Origin: Agromyces hippuratus
GTDB taxonomy: Bacteria; Actinomycetota; Actinomycetes; Actinomycetales; Microbacteriaceae
Direction: 5' to 3'
Assembly: GCF_013410355.1 (NCBI RefSeq)
Contig: NZ_JACCFI010000001.1
Location: forward strand, 124,001-188,000
DNA: 64,000 nt
How positions within the stretch are numbered: position 1 is the first letter of the stretch; every line of letters begins with the position of its first letter. The notes beneath the pieces are model-generated. The model was not told where the DNA came from. It made no database searches and worked only from the letters and a program-made list of their open reading frames with translations. Below are positions 41,579-50,144 of this stretch, in pieces. Made by a program: the position numbers and the translations under genes.

Positions 41579-42490
41579 ATGGCCTTCGCCGCGTTCCAGA
41601 CCGCAGAGGTCGTGCCGCAGGCGCCGAGGAAGCGCAGCAGGATCGCCCTGTTCCTGCTGCTTCCGGGCCTGCTCTACCTGGTGCTGTTCTTCGTCACGCC
41701 GCTCATCTCGCTCCTGCTCACCTCGTTGCAGGCGCCGACCGAGTTCGGCGACATCGGCCAGTACGACTACGCGTTCAACTGGCAGAACTACGTCACCGTG
41801 ATGAGCGATTACTGGCCGCACATCGTGCGCTCCTTCGGGTACGCGCTCGCGGCAACGGTGTTCGCGCTGATCTTCAGCTACCCGCTCGCGTACTTCATCG
41901 GGGTGAAGGCGCGGAGACGGCCGATGCTGCAAGGGCTCATGCTCGTGCTCGTGATCGCCCCGTTCTTCATCAGCTTCCTGCTCCGCACGCTCGCGTGGAA
42001 GCAGTTGCTCTCGGATGAGTCGTTCATCATCACGTCGTTGAAGGCGCTCTCGCTCATGGCGCCCGACGCGCACTTCACGGGCACCCCGTTCGCGGTGATC
42101 TTCGGTCTCACCTACAACTTCATCCCGTTCATGACCCTGCCGCTGTACACGACGCTCGAGCGGCTCGACCTGCGCTACCTCGAAGCGGGCAGCGACCTGT
42201 ACGCGAATCCGTTCACGGTCTTCCGCAAGGTCACCATTCCGCTGTCGATGCCGGGCATCGTCGCGGGAACGCTGCTCACGTTCATTCCCGCCGCGGGCGA
42301 CTACGTGAACGCGAGCCGCGACTTCCTCGGCGGGCCCGACACGCAGATGATGGGCAACGTGATCGAGGCGAACTTCCTCGTGCTGCTGAACTATCCGGCG
42401 GCCGCGGCGCTCTCGATCATCCTCATGGCCGCGATCCTCGTGCTCGTCGGCGTCTACGTCAAGCGATCCGGAACGGAGGACCTGCTGTGA
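41579..42490 (+). CDS. PotB-like polyamine ABC transporter permease
   Basis: A 303-residue permease with six transmembrane helices. The EAA loop that docks on the ATPase reads LEAGSDLYANPFTVFRKVTI near 200-219, matching the family pattern EA..L.G. The ATG is two bases after the potA stop, behind GAGGAGG. It pairs with the PotC-like permease to form the channel, and the stop overlaps that gene's GTG by four bases. Confidence 0.93.
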   Translation: MAFAAFQTAEVVPQAPRKRSRIALFLLLPGLLYLVLFFVTPLISLLLTSLQAPTEFGDIGQYDYAFNWQNYVTVMSDYWPHIVRSFGYALAATVFALIFSYPLAYFIGVKARRRPMLQGLMLVLVIAPFFISFLLRTLAWKQLLSDESFIITSLKALSLMAPDAHFTGTPFAVIFGLTYNFIPFMTLPLYTTLERLDLRYLEAGSDLYANPFTVFRKVTIPLSMPGIVAGTLLTFIPAAGDYVNASRDFLGGPDTQMMGNVIEANFLVLLNYPAAAALSIILMAAILVLVGVYVKRSGTEDLL

Positions 42491-43386
42491 GCGGAGAAGT
42501 CCAGGCGGCGGCCGTGCTCGGCGGTCTCGGCGAGAGCCAGGAGCTCGATTCGCGTCGTCCCGGAGGGCGGGTGCGCGGGCGTCGACTCGGTCTCGGCGAC
42601 TGGCTGCTGCCGGCCTACACGATCATCGCGTTCGTCTTCCTGCTCATCCCGATCGCCTACACCTTCGTGTTCTCGTTCAACGACTCGATCAAGTCGAACA
42701 TCGCCTGGCGCGGGTTCACGTTCGACAAGTGGCTGAACGTCTGCACGGTCGAGGGCGGCGCCGTGTGCGAGGCGTTCGGCAACAGCATCATCATCGGCAT
42801 CGCCGCGACGGTCATCGCGACGACGCTCGGCACGATGATCGCGATCGCCCTCGTGCGCTACCGGTTCCGCGCCCGCGGCGCGATCAGCCTGCTGCTGTTC
42901 CTGCCGATGGCGACGCCCGAGGTCGTGCTCGGTGCCGGCCTCGCGGCGCAGTTCCTGGCGGTCGGCGTCGCGAAGGACATGACGACGATCATCCTGGCGC
43001 ACACGATGTTCTGCATCAGCTTCGTGGTGGTGACGGTCAAGGCGCGTGTCGCGAGCCTCGATCCGGCGCTCGAAGAGGCGGGCCGCGACCTCTACGGCTC
43101 GCCGTCGCAGGTGTTCTGGAGAGTGACGTTCCCGCTGCTGCTTCCCGGCATCGTGGCGGCGGCGCTGCTGTCGTTCGCGCTCAGCTTCGACGACTTCATC
43201 ATCACGAACTTCAACTCGGGCGCCGTCTCGACGTTCCCGAAGTACATCTACATCTCGGCATCGCGCGGCATTCCGGCCGAGGCGAACGTCATCGCGTCGG
43301 CGGTGTTCCTCTTCGCCCTGGTGCTCGTGATCGTCGCTCAGGTCTCGCGTGCGGCGCGGGCGAAACGGCTCGCGAACCTCGGCTGA
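42487..43386 (+). CDS. PotC-like polyamine ABC transporter permease
   Basis: A 299-residue permease with six transmembrane helices after a 40-residue cytoplasmic N-terminus. The EAA loop is LEEAGRDLYGSPSQVFWRVT near 196-215. It contains the PotC-type sequence SFDDFIITNFNSG in the following helix. The GTG start overlaps the potB stop. A 17-base-pair terminator hairpin 27 bases beyond the stop ends the operon. Confidence 0.93.
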   Translation: MSGEVQAAAVLGGLGESQELDSRRPGGRVRGRRLGLGDWLLPAYTIIAFVFLLIPIAYTFVFSFNDSIKSNIAWRGFTFDKWLNVCTVEGGAVCEAFGNSIIIGIAATVIATTLGTMIAIALVRYRFRARGAISLLLFLPMATPEVVLGAGLAAQFLAVGVAKDMTTIILAHTMFCISFVVVTVKARVASLDPALEEAGRDLYGSPSQVFWRVTFPLLLPGIVAAALLSFALSFDDFIITNFNSGAVSTFPKYIYISASRGIPAEANVIASAVFLFALVLVIVAQVSRAARAKRLANLG

Positions 43387-43412
43387 CCCGAACCGATCGA
43401 GAGCGCGAGCAT

Positions 43413-43450
43413 CGGATGCCGCGGCGGGAGTGATCCCGCCGCGGCATCCG
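43413..43450. terminator. Strong bidirectional terminator between potC and asparaginase
   Basis: A perfect 17-base-pair stem, beginning CGGATGCCGCGGCGGGA at 43413 and closing at 43450 around a GTGA loop, lies between convergent genes. It can serve both strands. Confidence 0.8.
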
Positions 43451-43507
43451 TCGTCGTGACGTTCTCAGCCGGCGCGAACGCCGTAGGAGGACCGCATCCG
43501 CTCGGAC

Positions 43508-44497
43508 TCAGACGGTGGCGCGGATCGTGCCGACGCGTTGTTCGCCGCCCATGACCCAGAGATCGAGCTCGGTCTGCACCGCGTCGATGGCCTCGTGATC
43601 GATCGCCCGCGACTGCGCGAGCAGTCGGAGCGCGATGATCGTCGACGCGCGTGCGGAGCCGTCGAGCACCTTGAGCGCGACGGTCGTGCCGTCGGGCGCA
43701 GTCATGACCATGACGCCTTCGGCACCGATCTTCGCGAAGACGCCGAGCCGCTCGATCGCGACGGTATCGGGCTGGCCCGGGCCGCCGACGGCCCAGGCGT
43801 GCTCGCGAACCGCCTCGGTGAGCGCGGCGGCCTCGCGGTACAGGGCGAACGGCGAGCCTGCGGCGGCGGTGGTGATCTTCTGGATGCCGCGACCGAGACC
43901 GGTGAGGCTGATCGCGTGCACGGGCGCGCCGCAACCATCGACCGCGGTCGCCGCCGGCCGCTCACCGGTGAACCGCTCGATGACGTCGAGCACGCGCTTC
44001 TGCAGCGGGTGGTCGACTTCGAGGTAGCCCTCGAGCGGCCACTCGTTGGCGACGCACGCGAGCAGCATCGCCGAGTGCTTGCCCGAGCAGTTCATGTACA
44101 CGCGCTCGCGCGCCCCGCCCGAGCGGATGAGCTGTTCGCGCGCAGTGTGGTCGGACGGAGCCGCCGGCGGGCAGCCGAGCGCCGACTCGGGGAGCGATTC
44201 CCGCTCGAGGAGTCGTCGCACGAGGGCGACGTGTGCTGCGGTGCCCGAATGGCTCGCCGTGGCGATGGCCGCGTCTTCGCCTCGGAGCGTGACGCCCGAG
44301 GTCATGACGGCGACGGCCTGAAACGGCTTCAGGCAGGACCGGGGGAAGATCGGGGTGGCCACGTCGCCGAGAGCGCGCAGCACCTCGCCTTCGGGGGAGA
44401 GCACGACGGCGGAACCCGCGTGCCGGGACTCGATGAAACCATTACGCTCGACCACGGCGAGTTCGACGGAGTCAGTGACTGAGAATGTGCCGGCCAC
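43508..44497 (-). CDS. L-asparaginase of the PF06089 (class 3, Rhizobium-type) family
   Basis: A 329-residue enzyme unrelated to the E. coli AnsA/AnsB asparaginases. The family's SxxK motif is SCLK at 54-57. The second serine is in ATASHSG near 85, and conserved cysteines are in MNCSGKH and VDGCGAP. Structural work on the Rhizobium etli enzyme assigns catalysis to the Ser-Lys tandem and a zinc site to the cysteines, and these residues are present here. It would release ammonia and aspartate from asparagine. The GTG at 44497 is five bases after the gabT stop, so the two form an operon. Confidence 0.87.
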   Translation of the reverse strand: MAGTFSVTDSVELAVVERNGFIESRHAGSAVVLSPEGEVLRALGDVATPIFPRSCLKPFQAVAVMTSGVTLRGEDAAIATASHSGTAAHVALVRRLLERESLPESALGCPPAAPSDHTAREQLIRSGGARERVYMNCSGKHSAMLLACVANEWPLEGYLEVDHPLQKRVLDVIERFTGERPAATAVDGCGAPVHAISLTGLGRGIQKITTAAAGSPFALYREAAALTEAVREHAWAVGGPGQPDTVAIERLGVFAKIGAEGVMVMTAPDGTTVALKVLDGSARASTIIALRLLAQSRAIDHEAIDAVQTELDLWVMGGEQRVGTIRATV

Positions 44498-44502
44498 CTG
44501 CA

Positions 44503-45879
44503 CTATCCGAGGGAGGCGAGGGCGTCGTCGAGCACGCGGAGCCCGTCTTCGATGAGCGCGTCGCTCACCGCCAGACTCGGCAGGAAGCGGAGCACGTTGC
44601 CGTACGTGCCGGCGTTGAGGAAGAGCACGCCCTGCTGCGCGGCGAACGCCACGATCGCGGTGACGGCCTCGGCGTTCGGGGCCTTCGTGGTCTGGCCGGT
44701 GCCCGGCTGCACGAGCTCGATGGCGATCATCGCGCCCTTGCCGCGGATCTCGCCGATGACGTCGTAGCGCGCGGCGAGCTTCTCGAGCCCGGCGCGGAAC
44801 GTCGCCTCGATGCGCTGCCCCTCGGCGAGGAGGTCGTGCTCCTCGATCGACTCGAACACGGCGATCGCCGCGGCGCACGCGACGGGGTTGCCGCCGAAGG
44901 TGCCGCCGAGCCCGCCGGGCTGCGAGGCGTCCATGATCTCGGCGCGGCCGGTGACCGCGGCGAGGGGGAGCCCGCCGGCGATGCCCTTCGCCGAGAGCAC
45001 GACGTCGGGCTCCCAGCCGAAGTGCTCGCTCGCGTAGTAGCGGCCGGTGCGGGCCATGCCCGACTGGATCTCGTCGGCGATCATGACGACTCCGTGCTCG
45101 GTGCACCAGGTCTGCAGCGTCGGCAGGAATCCGTCGGCGGGAACCATGAAGCCGCCCTCGCCCTGGATGGGCTCGACGACGAGGCAGGCGAGGTCGCTCG
45201 CCCCGACGACCTTCTCGAGGTAGGCGATCGTGCGGGCCGCGGCGTCTTCGCCCGACAGCCCGTCGCGGTAGGGGTACGAGTTCGGCGCGTGGTAGACGTC
45301 GCCGGCGAGCGGGCCGAAGCCGGTCGCGTAGGGCATCGCCTTGTAGTTCATCGCCATCGTGAGGTTGGTGCGACCGTGGTAGGCGTGGTCGAGCACGGCG
45401 ACGGCACGACGGCCGGTGTGCTTTCGCGCGATCTTGACGCCGTTCTCGACGGCCTCGGCGCCCGAGTTGACGAGCACGCTCTTCTTCTCCCAGTTGCCCG
45501 GGGTGTGCTCGGCGAGGAGTTCGGCGACGCGCACGTACTCCTCGTAGGGGGTGATCGTGAAGAGCGTGTGGATGACGTCCTGCAGCTGGTCGGCCGCGGC
45601 GGCGACGACGCGCTGCTCGGTGTGGCCGATCGTCGTCACGCCGATGCCGGCGCCGAAGTCGACGAACTGGTTGCCGTCGACGTCGACGAGGATGGCGCCG
45701 TTCGCGCGCTCGATGTAGACGGGAAGGGCGGACGAGACACCGGCCGAGACGACCTTCGATCGTCGGGCCTGCAGCTCCTGCGACTTCGGACCGGGAACGG
45801 CGGTCACGATCTTGCGCTCCTGCGGCACGGTGTAGACCGGGGCGGCGGCTGTCTGGGCGTCGATGCGGGTATCAGTCAT
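44503..45879 (-). CDS. gabT: 4-aminobutyrate aminotransferase
   Basis: A 458-residue class III aminotransferase. Recognisable parts are VDVDGNQFVDFGAGIGVTTI near 65, NSGAEAVENGVKIAR near 138, AYHGRTNLTMAMNYK, EPIQGEGGF near 238, ADEIQSG with the PLP Asp, and the Schiff-base lysine in LSAKGIAGG near 295. This combination is typical of GABA transaminases, which yield succinate semialdehyde. The semialdehyde dehydrogenase gene is not in the window. Its place near the polyamine importer fits a putrescine-to-GABA-to-succinate route. The ATG follows GGTGGAGG. Confidence 0.92.
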   Translation of the reverse strand: MTDTRIDAQTAAAPVYTVPQERKIVTAVPGPKSQELQARRSKVVSAGVSSALPVYIERANGAILVDVDGNQFVDFGAGIGVTTIGHTEQRVVAAAADQLQDVIHTLFTITPYEEYVRVAELLAEHTPGNWEKKSVLVNSGAEAVENGVKIARKHTGRRAVAVLDHAYHGRTNLTMAMNYKAMPYATGFGPLAGDVYHAPNSYPYRDGLSGEDAAARTIAYLEKVVGASDLACLVVEPIQGEGGFMVPADGFLPTLQTWCTEHGVVMIADEIQSGMARTGRYYASEHFGWEPDVVLSAKGIAGGLPLAAVTGRAEIMDASQPGGLGGTFGGNPVACAAAIAVFESIEEHDLLAEGQRIEATFRAGLEKLAARYDVIGEIRGKGAMIAIELVQPGTGQTTKAPNAEAVTAIVAFAAQQGVLFLNAGTYGNVLRFLPSLAVSDALIEDGLRVLDDALASLG

Positions 45880-45961
45880 GGTGCCTCCACCTTATCGCCG
45901 CGTCACGACCGGCATCGGGCAGAATCGGATGGCGCGGGTGGCGCGCAGGGTCGGAGGAAGC

Positions 45962-46444
45962 ATGCTCGGCGAACACCGGTACGAGATCGAGGTCGAGTGG
46001 CAGGGCGACCGCGGGACCGGCACCTCGGGCTACCGCGACTACGGCCGGCGGCACGTCGTCCGAGCGCCCGGCAAGCTGCACGAGATCGCCGGGTCGAGCG
46101 ACCGCACGTTCCACGGCGACCGTGAGCGCTGGAACCCCGAGGAACTGCTGCTCGCGGCGCTCGGCGAGTGCCACATGCTCTCGTACCTGCACGTCGCGAC
46201 GAATCACGGCGTGGTCGTGCGCGGCTACTCCGATCGGCCCGTCGGTCTCATGCGGGAGGACGGCAGGGGCGGCGGCGCATTCGTCGAGGTCGTGCTGCGG
46301 CCGCAGATCGAGGTGGCGGATGCCTCGATGCTCGAGCTCGCCGTCGCGCTCCACGTCGAGGCCTCGGAGAAGTGCTTCATCGCCGCCTCCGTCGCCTTCC
46401 CCGTACGCCACGAACCGGTCGTGACCGTCGCCTCCGCCGTCTGA
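45962..46444 (+). CDS. OsmC-family peroxide-reducing protein
   Basis: A 160-residue OsmC/Ohr superfamily protein. The two redox cysteines lie in ALGECHMLSYL and EKCFIAAS, and the Arg-rich N-terminal strand region is conserved. Such thiol peroxidases reduce organic hydroperoxides. ATG at 45962 is chosen because CGGAGGAA stands just before it; an in-frame ATG at 45929 is possible. The gene is divergent from gabT and converges on the lipoprotein gene with 17 bases between. Confidence 0.88.
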   Translation: MLGEHRYEIEVEWQGDRGTGTSGYRDYGRRHVVRAPGKLHEIAGSSDRTFHGDRERWNPEELLLAALGECHMLSYLHVATNHGVVVRGYSDRPVGLMREDGRGGGAFVEVVLRPQIEVADASMLELAVALHVEASEKCFIAASVAFPVRHEPVVTVASAV

Positions 46445-46461
46445 GGAGACGACGTGAGACG

Positions 46462-47400
46462 TCAGTCGGCGCGCAGCCCGACCGGCGGCACGGTCGGCAG
46501 GGTGGCCTCGGGGATCGGGCAGGCGTGGCCGCCGACGAGCCTGCTGCACGGCGGCAGGAACCCGGGGTAGCGCTCGGCCTGCGGGTCGCCGAACCAGCGG
46601 TGCCAGAGCCGCCAGAAGTTCAGGTTGCCGAAGGCGGAGCAGCCGTCGCCCACTTCGGGGTCGGCCACTGCGGCCGGGTTCGGCTGGTACGGCGTGTAGT
46701 TGTACAGGTTCGCCGTGGCCTGGTTGGCGATGGCGACGGATGACGCGCCGCACGCGGCATCCGGATGGAACCCCACATCGATCGCACCGATGCGGTAGGC
46801 GCGGTCGGGCTGCTCGGTGTACTGCCGGAACTGCCACGCGGCGTTGTAGACCTGGTTGAAGAAGCCGAAGTACTTGGTGTCGCAGTCGGCCGTGTCGGGG
46901 CAGCCGTAGCCCGTCGCGCGGAGGTAGCCCGACTCGCTCGGCCGGGTGAGCAGCGACTGCTCCTTCTGCAGCAGCACGAGCAGGGTCTTCGGGCTCACAC
47001 CGCATGCCGCGGCGACCTTCGCGACGATGCGGCTCGCCCGTTCGCGGATGCCGCCGCGATACTCGGTGCAGTGGCCGGGGCCCGCGGCCGCCTGGGTCGT
47101 GGTGCTCTGCATGAAGTCGGCGAGGCACGGCACCCGGTCTTCGGGGCGGCAGTCGACCCCCTCGAGGAAGGCCTGGATCTCGTCTTCGCTCATCGCGCCG
47201 CTGTCGTAGAACGAGTCGTCGCTCACGATGTACCCGGGGTCGAACTCGGTCGCCGGGGGGATCGGGAGATCGACGACGGCGGTGGCATCGACGCGACCTG
47301 CGGCTGCCCGCTGCACGTCGATCGGCGCGGTGCACGCCGCGAGTGCGAGCACGACGGCCACCGTCGCGGCGACGCGGCTGATGATCGAAGCGGGGCGCAT
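46462..47400 (-). CDS. Secreted lipoprotein with muramidase-like domain
   Basis: A 312-residue lipoprotein with signal peptide and lipobox LAAC (Cys23). The mature part contains PKTLLVLLQKEQSLLTRP near 137-154 and DTKYFGFFNQVYNAAWQFRQ near 174-193. This pattern, a helix with a conserved Glu followed by an FNQV/YNAAWQ stretch, is what I associate with lysozyme-like cell-wall hydrolase domains of actinobacteria. Eight or more cysteines suggest disulfides. The enzymatic activity is inferred. It lies 46 bases downstream of plsC but has its own TATCGT -10 box. Confidence 0.6.
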   Translation of the reverse strand: MRPASIISRVAATVAVVLALAACTAPIDVQRAAAGRVDATAVVDLPIPPATEFDPGYIVSDDSFYDSGAMSEDEIQAFLEGVDCRPEDRVPCLADFMQSTTTQAAAGPGHCTEYRGGIRERASRIVAKVAAACGVSPKTLLVLLQKEQSLLTRPSESGYLRATGYGCPDTADCDTKYFGFFNQVYNAAWQFRQYTEQPDRAYRIGAIDVGFHPDAACGASSVAIANQATANLYNYTPYQPNPAAVADPEVGDGCSAFGNLNFWRLWHRWFGDPQAERYPGFLPPCSRLVGGHACPIPEATLPTVPPVGLRAD

Positions 47401-47407
47401 CGGACTG

Positions 47408-47413
47408 ACGATA
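47408..47413 (-). promoter_or_regulatory. -10 element of the lipoprotein gene, leaderless
   Basis: TATCGT on the minus strand ends seven bases before the ATG at 47400. Confidence 0.45.
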
Positions 47414-47446
47414 CCGGGGCGAGGCCGGGAGCGGCTGGGAATCCGG

Positions 47447-48205
47447 TCAGATCCGCTCGCGCGGCACGACCCGGTCGGCGAGCTTGGCGAGCGCGCCCTG
47501 GGGCGGGGTCTCGTTGTAGACGCCGGCGAGCTCCTGCTCGCTGAGGGCGTGGATCGCCGCCATGATCTCGTCGGTCGCTGCCCGTCGGGCGCGGCCCGAG
47601 GTGGCCTGGCCGTGACGGCTGAGGTCGAGCGGTTCCCCGAAGCGCACGGTCACCGGGCGCACTCGCGGCAGTTTCGCCCCGACGGGCTGGATCTGCTCGG
47701 TGCCGATGAGGCCGACGGGAACGACCTTCGCGCCGGTCGTCAGCGCGAGCCATGCCACGCCGGTGCGGCCGCGGTAGAGGCGGCCGTCGAGCGAACGGGT
47801 GCCCTCGGGATAGAGGGCGAAGGCGTTGCCGGCGTCGAGGATGCGACGGCCGGCGTCGAGGGCCTCCTGGGCCTGCGAACCCGCGCCGCGTTCGACTGCG
47901 ACGGCGCCGATCGCGCCGAAGAAGGTGCGCGACACCCAACCCGAGAACCCGGTGCCGGTGAAGTAGGTCGACTTCGCGAGGAACTGCACGGGTCGCGGCG
48001 ATGCGAGCGGGATCACGATGCTGTCGACGAAGGAGAGGTGGTTCGAGGCGAGGATGACGGGGCCCCGCATGGGCACGTGTTGCGCCCCGGTGATCTTCGG
48101 CCGGTAGACGAGTCGCACGAGCGGTCGGAGGAAGCCTCGGACGATGCGGTAGAGCGGTCCCTGCCGCACTGGAGCTGGCACGGCGTCGCCTTCGATCTCT
48201 GTCAC
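47447..48205 (-). CDS. 1-acylglycerol-3-phosphate acyltransferase (PlsC family)
   Basis: A 252-residue membrane-associated acyltransferase that makes phosphatidic acid from lysophosphatidate. The catalytic HX4D motif is NHLSFVD at 55-61, and the glycerophosphate-binding motif is YPEGTRS near 132-138. A VPVGLIGTEQI stretch follows. The GTG at 48205 is supported by TAGGGT six bases upstream. Actinobacteria carry several paralogues, so the exact lipid substrate is uncertain. Confidence 0.88.
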   Translation of the reverse strand: MTEIEGDAVPAPVRQGPLYRIVRGFLRPLVRLVYRPKITGAQHVPMRGPVILASNHLSFVDSIVIPLASPRPVQFLAKSTYFTGTGFSGWVSRTFFGAIGAVAVERGAGSQAQEALDAGRRILDAGNAFALYPEGTRSLDGRLYRGRTGVAWLALTTGAKVVPVGLIGTEQIQPVGAKLPRVRPVTVRFGEPLDLSRHGQATSGRARRAATDEIMAAIHALSEQELAGVYNETPPQGALAKLADRVVPRERI

Positions 48206-48211
48206 CGTTCG

Positions 48212-48217
48212 ACCCTA
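48212..48217 (-). promoter_or_regulatory. -10 element of plsC-like gene, leaderless
   Basis: TAGGGT on the minus strand ends six bases before the GTG at 48205. Confidence 0.45.
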
Positions 48218-48298
48218 CGCGCGGCGACATGCACGACGCGGCATATCGGATCGGCCCGCGCGTCGAGGAGTTCGGCGCCGGTGCGAGAAGATGGGGGC

Positions 48299-48937
48299 AT
48301 GGACGTCGCGACCGAGGGCGAGCTCATCGAGCTCGAGGCCTCGGGCGTGCGCGTCGTGGTGGTGATGCGCGGGCGCCGGGGCCCGGCGGCCGACACCGTG
48401 CTCTGCGGGCTGCTCGCGGATGCCACCGGCGTGCCCGCCGACGACGTCGAACTCGTGCACGCCTGCGCCGAATGCGGGGCGCGGCACGGCCGGCCGTCGG
48501 TCGCCTACCCGCTCACCCCGTCGGGTGCGACCTGGTACGCCGATGTCGCCGTGTTCGGCGACGCGGTCGTGGGCGCAGCGGCCACGAGGCATCCGGTCGG
48601 GGTCGGCATCGAGTCGGCCGCACTCGAGACGGGCGCCGTCATCGACGAGGCGGCGTTCCACGCGAGCGAGCGGGCCGCGCTCGACCGCTTCGACCCGGCG
48701 GCGCGGGCGATCGCCCGGGCCACCCTGTGGGCGCGCAAGTCCGCCCTGCTGCGCGCCGTCGGCCACACCGAGTTCATCGAGCCGTCGCGGCTCGCCCTCA
48801 CGCTCCCGAGCGACGACGGCGGGGTCGGCCGCATCGAGGTGTGTCCGCCCGAGTTCGGTTCCGGATGGCGCGGCATCCGCTTCCACGACATCGACGTGCC
48901 CGGGAACCGGGCGGCGACGGTGGCCGTGCTCTCCTGA
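48299..48937 (+). CDS. 4'-phosphopantetheinyl transferase-like protein, active-site residues altered
   Basis: A 212-residue protein with the outline of the Sfp-type phosphopantetheinyl transferases: HACAECGARHGRP then GVGIESA near 100 and WARKSALLRAVG near 142-153. In active Sfp enzymes these read GxDxE and WxxKEAxxK and bind magnesium. Here the aspartate is Glu, the second acid is Ala or Ser, and the KEA glutamate is Ser. It may be inactive or have another role. No acyl-carrier protein or synthase gene is adjacent. The ATG start is placed by spacing to a weak -10 (GAAGAT) six bases upstream. Confidence 0.55.
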   Translation: MDVATEGELIELEASGVRVVVVMRGRRGPAADTVLCGLLADATGVPADDVELVHACAECGARHGRPSVAYPLTPSGATWYADVAVFGDAVVGAAATRHPVGVGIESAALETGAVIDEAAFHASERAALDRFDPAARAIARATLWARKSALLRAVGHTEFIEPSRLALTLPSDDGGVGRIEVCPPEFGSGWRGIRFHDIDVPGNRAATVAVLS

Positions 48938-48963
48938 CGTGCCCGCGCGTTCTCCCATACAGT
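48934..48963 (+). promoter_or_regulatory. Promoter of dxr, leaderless
   Basis: CTGACG (48934-48939) and TACAGT (48958-48963) are separated by 18 bases, and the GTG start follows six bases after the -10. It is the best-formed promoter of the leaderless set. Confidence 0.55.
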
Positions 48964-48969
48964 GGGGAC

Positions 48970-50061
48970 GTGCGCTCCGTCATCATCCTCGGCTCATCCG
49001 GTTCCATCGGCACTCAGGCCCTCGACGTCATCCGGGCGAACCCTCGCCGGTTCGACGTCGTCGGGCTCGCTGTGGGGTCCAATCGCGCGCTCCTCGAGGC
49101 GCAGGCCGCGGAGTTCGGGGTCGAGCACACGGCGGTCGGCATCGAGGAGGCCGAGCAGCTCGTGCGCGACGTCGACGCCGACGTCGTGCTGAACGGCATC
49201 ACGGGTTCGGTCGGTCTCGGGCCGACGCTCGCGACGCTCGAACGCGGCACGACCCTCGCCCTCGCCAACAAGGAGTCGCTGATCGTCGGCGGCGACCTCG
49301 TGACCCGCCTCGCGAAGCCCGGTCAGATCGTCCCGGTCGACTCCGAGCACTCGGCGATCGCGCAGGCGCTGCGCTCGGGCACCGATGACGAGGTGCGCCG
49401 GCTCGTGCTGACCGCCTCGGGCGGCCCGTTCCGCGGGCGCCGGCGCGACGAGCTCACGGCGGTCACGCCGGCCGAGGCGCTCGCGCACCCCACCTGGGAC
49501 ATGGGCCTCGTCGTGACGACCAACTCGGCGACGCTCGTCAACAAGGGACTCGAGGTGATCGAGGCGCACCTGCTCTTCGACGTCGAGTACGACCGCATCG
49601 ACGTCGTCGTGCATCCCCAGTCGATCGTGCACTCGATGGTCGAGTTCGTCGACGGCTCGACGATCGCGCAGGCCTCGCCGCCCGACATGCGCCTGCCGAT
49701 CTCCCTGGGCCTCGACTGGCCGAACCGAGTCGCCGCGGTCGGCGCCCCGCTCGACTGGACGCGCGCGCAGGAATGGACGTTCGAGCCGCTCGACGGCGAG
49801 GCGTTCCCCGCGGTCGCGCTCGCCAAGCAGGTGGGTCGCGCCGGCGGCGAGTACCCCGCCGTCTTCAACGCGGCCAACGAGGAGGCGGTCACCGCGTTCC
49901 ACGCCGGGCGCATCGGCTTCCTCGACATCGTCGACACCGTGCGCGACGTGGTCGAGCACCACGAGGCATCCGATGCCGCCCTCTCGGTCGCCTCGCTCGG
50001 AGAGGCTGAGCGCAGCGCTCGTCGAGCAGCCGAGACCCGCATCGCCCGCATCTCGGGCTGA
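48970..50061 (+). CDS. dxr: 1-deoxy-D-xylulose-5-phosphate reductoisomerase
   Basis: Dxr converts DXP to 2-C-methylerythritol 4-phosphate with NADPH, the committed step of the MEP isoprenoid pathway. The protein has 363 residues. The NADPH-binding GSSGSIGTQ is at 8-16, NKESLIVGG near 99, the metal-binding DSEHSAI near 123, and the substrate loop HPTWDMG near 175. Its pathway partner ispG is 9 kb downstream. The following gene, a site-2 protease, is the usual neighbour in actinobacteria. Confidence 0.95.
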   Translation: MRSVIILGSSGSIGTQALDVIRANPRRFDVVGLAVGSNRALLEAQAAEFGVEHTAVGIEEAEQLVRDVDADVVLNGITGSVGLGPTLATLERGTTLALANKESLIVGGDLVTRLAKPGQIVPVDSEHSAIAQALRSGTDDEVRRLVLTASGGPFRGRRRDELTAVTPAEALAHPTWDMGLVVTTNSATLVNKGLEVIEAHLLFDVEYDRIDVVVHPQSIVHSMVEFVDGSTIAQASPPDMRLPISLGLDWPNRVAAVGAPLDWTRAQEWTFEPLDGEAFPAVALAKQVGRAGGEYPAVFNAANEEAVTAFHAGRIGFLDIVDTVRDVVEHHEASDAALSVASLGEAERSARRAAETRIARISG

Positions 50062-50131
50062 TCCCTCCGGGGTCCAGGCACCGCTCGCCGAGCTCACAGC
50101 CGACCGACAGCGCACTCGAAGCCGGCGGCAC

Positions 50132-50137
50132 TACGCT
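50132..50137 (+). promoter_or_regulatory. -10 element of rseP, leaderless
   Basis: TACGCT ends seven bases before the GTG at 50145. Confidence 0.45.
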
Positions 50138-50144
50138 TGCGTCC

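Noticed and set aside
49985..50061. End of dxr looked like an inserted repeat (GAGGCTGAGCGCAGCG)
   Set aside because: The encoded tail EAERSARRAAE is what Dxr proteins usually have at the C-terminus, so it is normal coding sequence.
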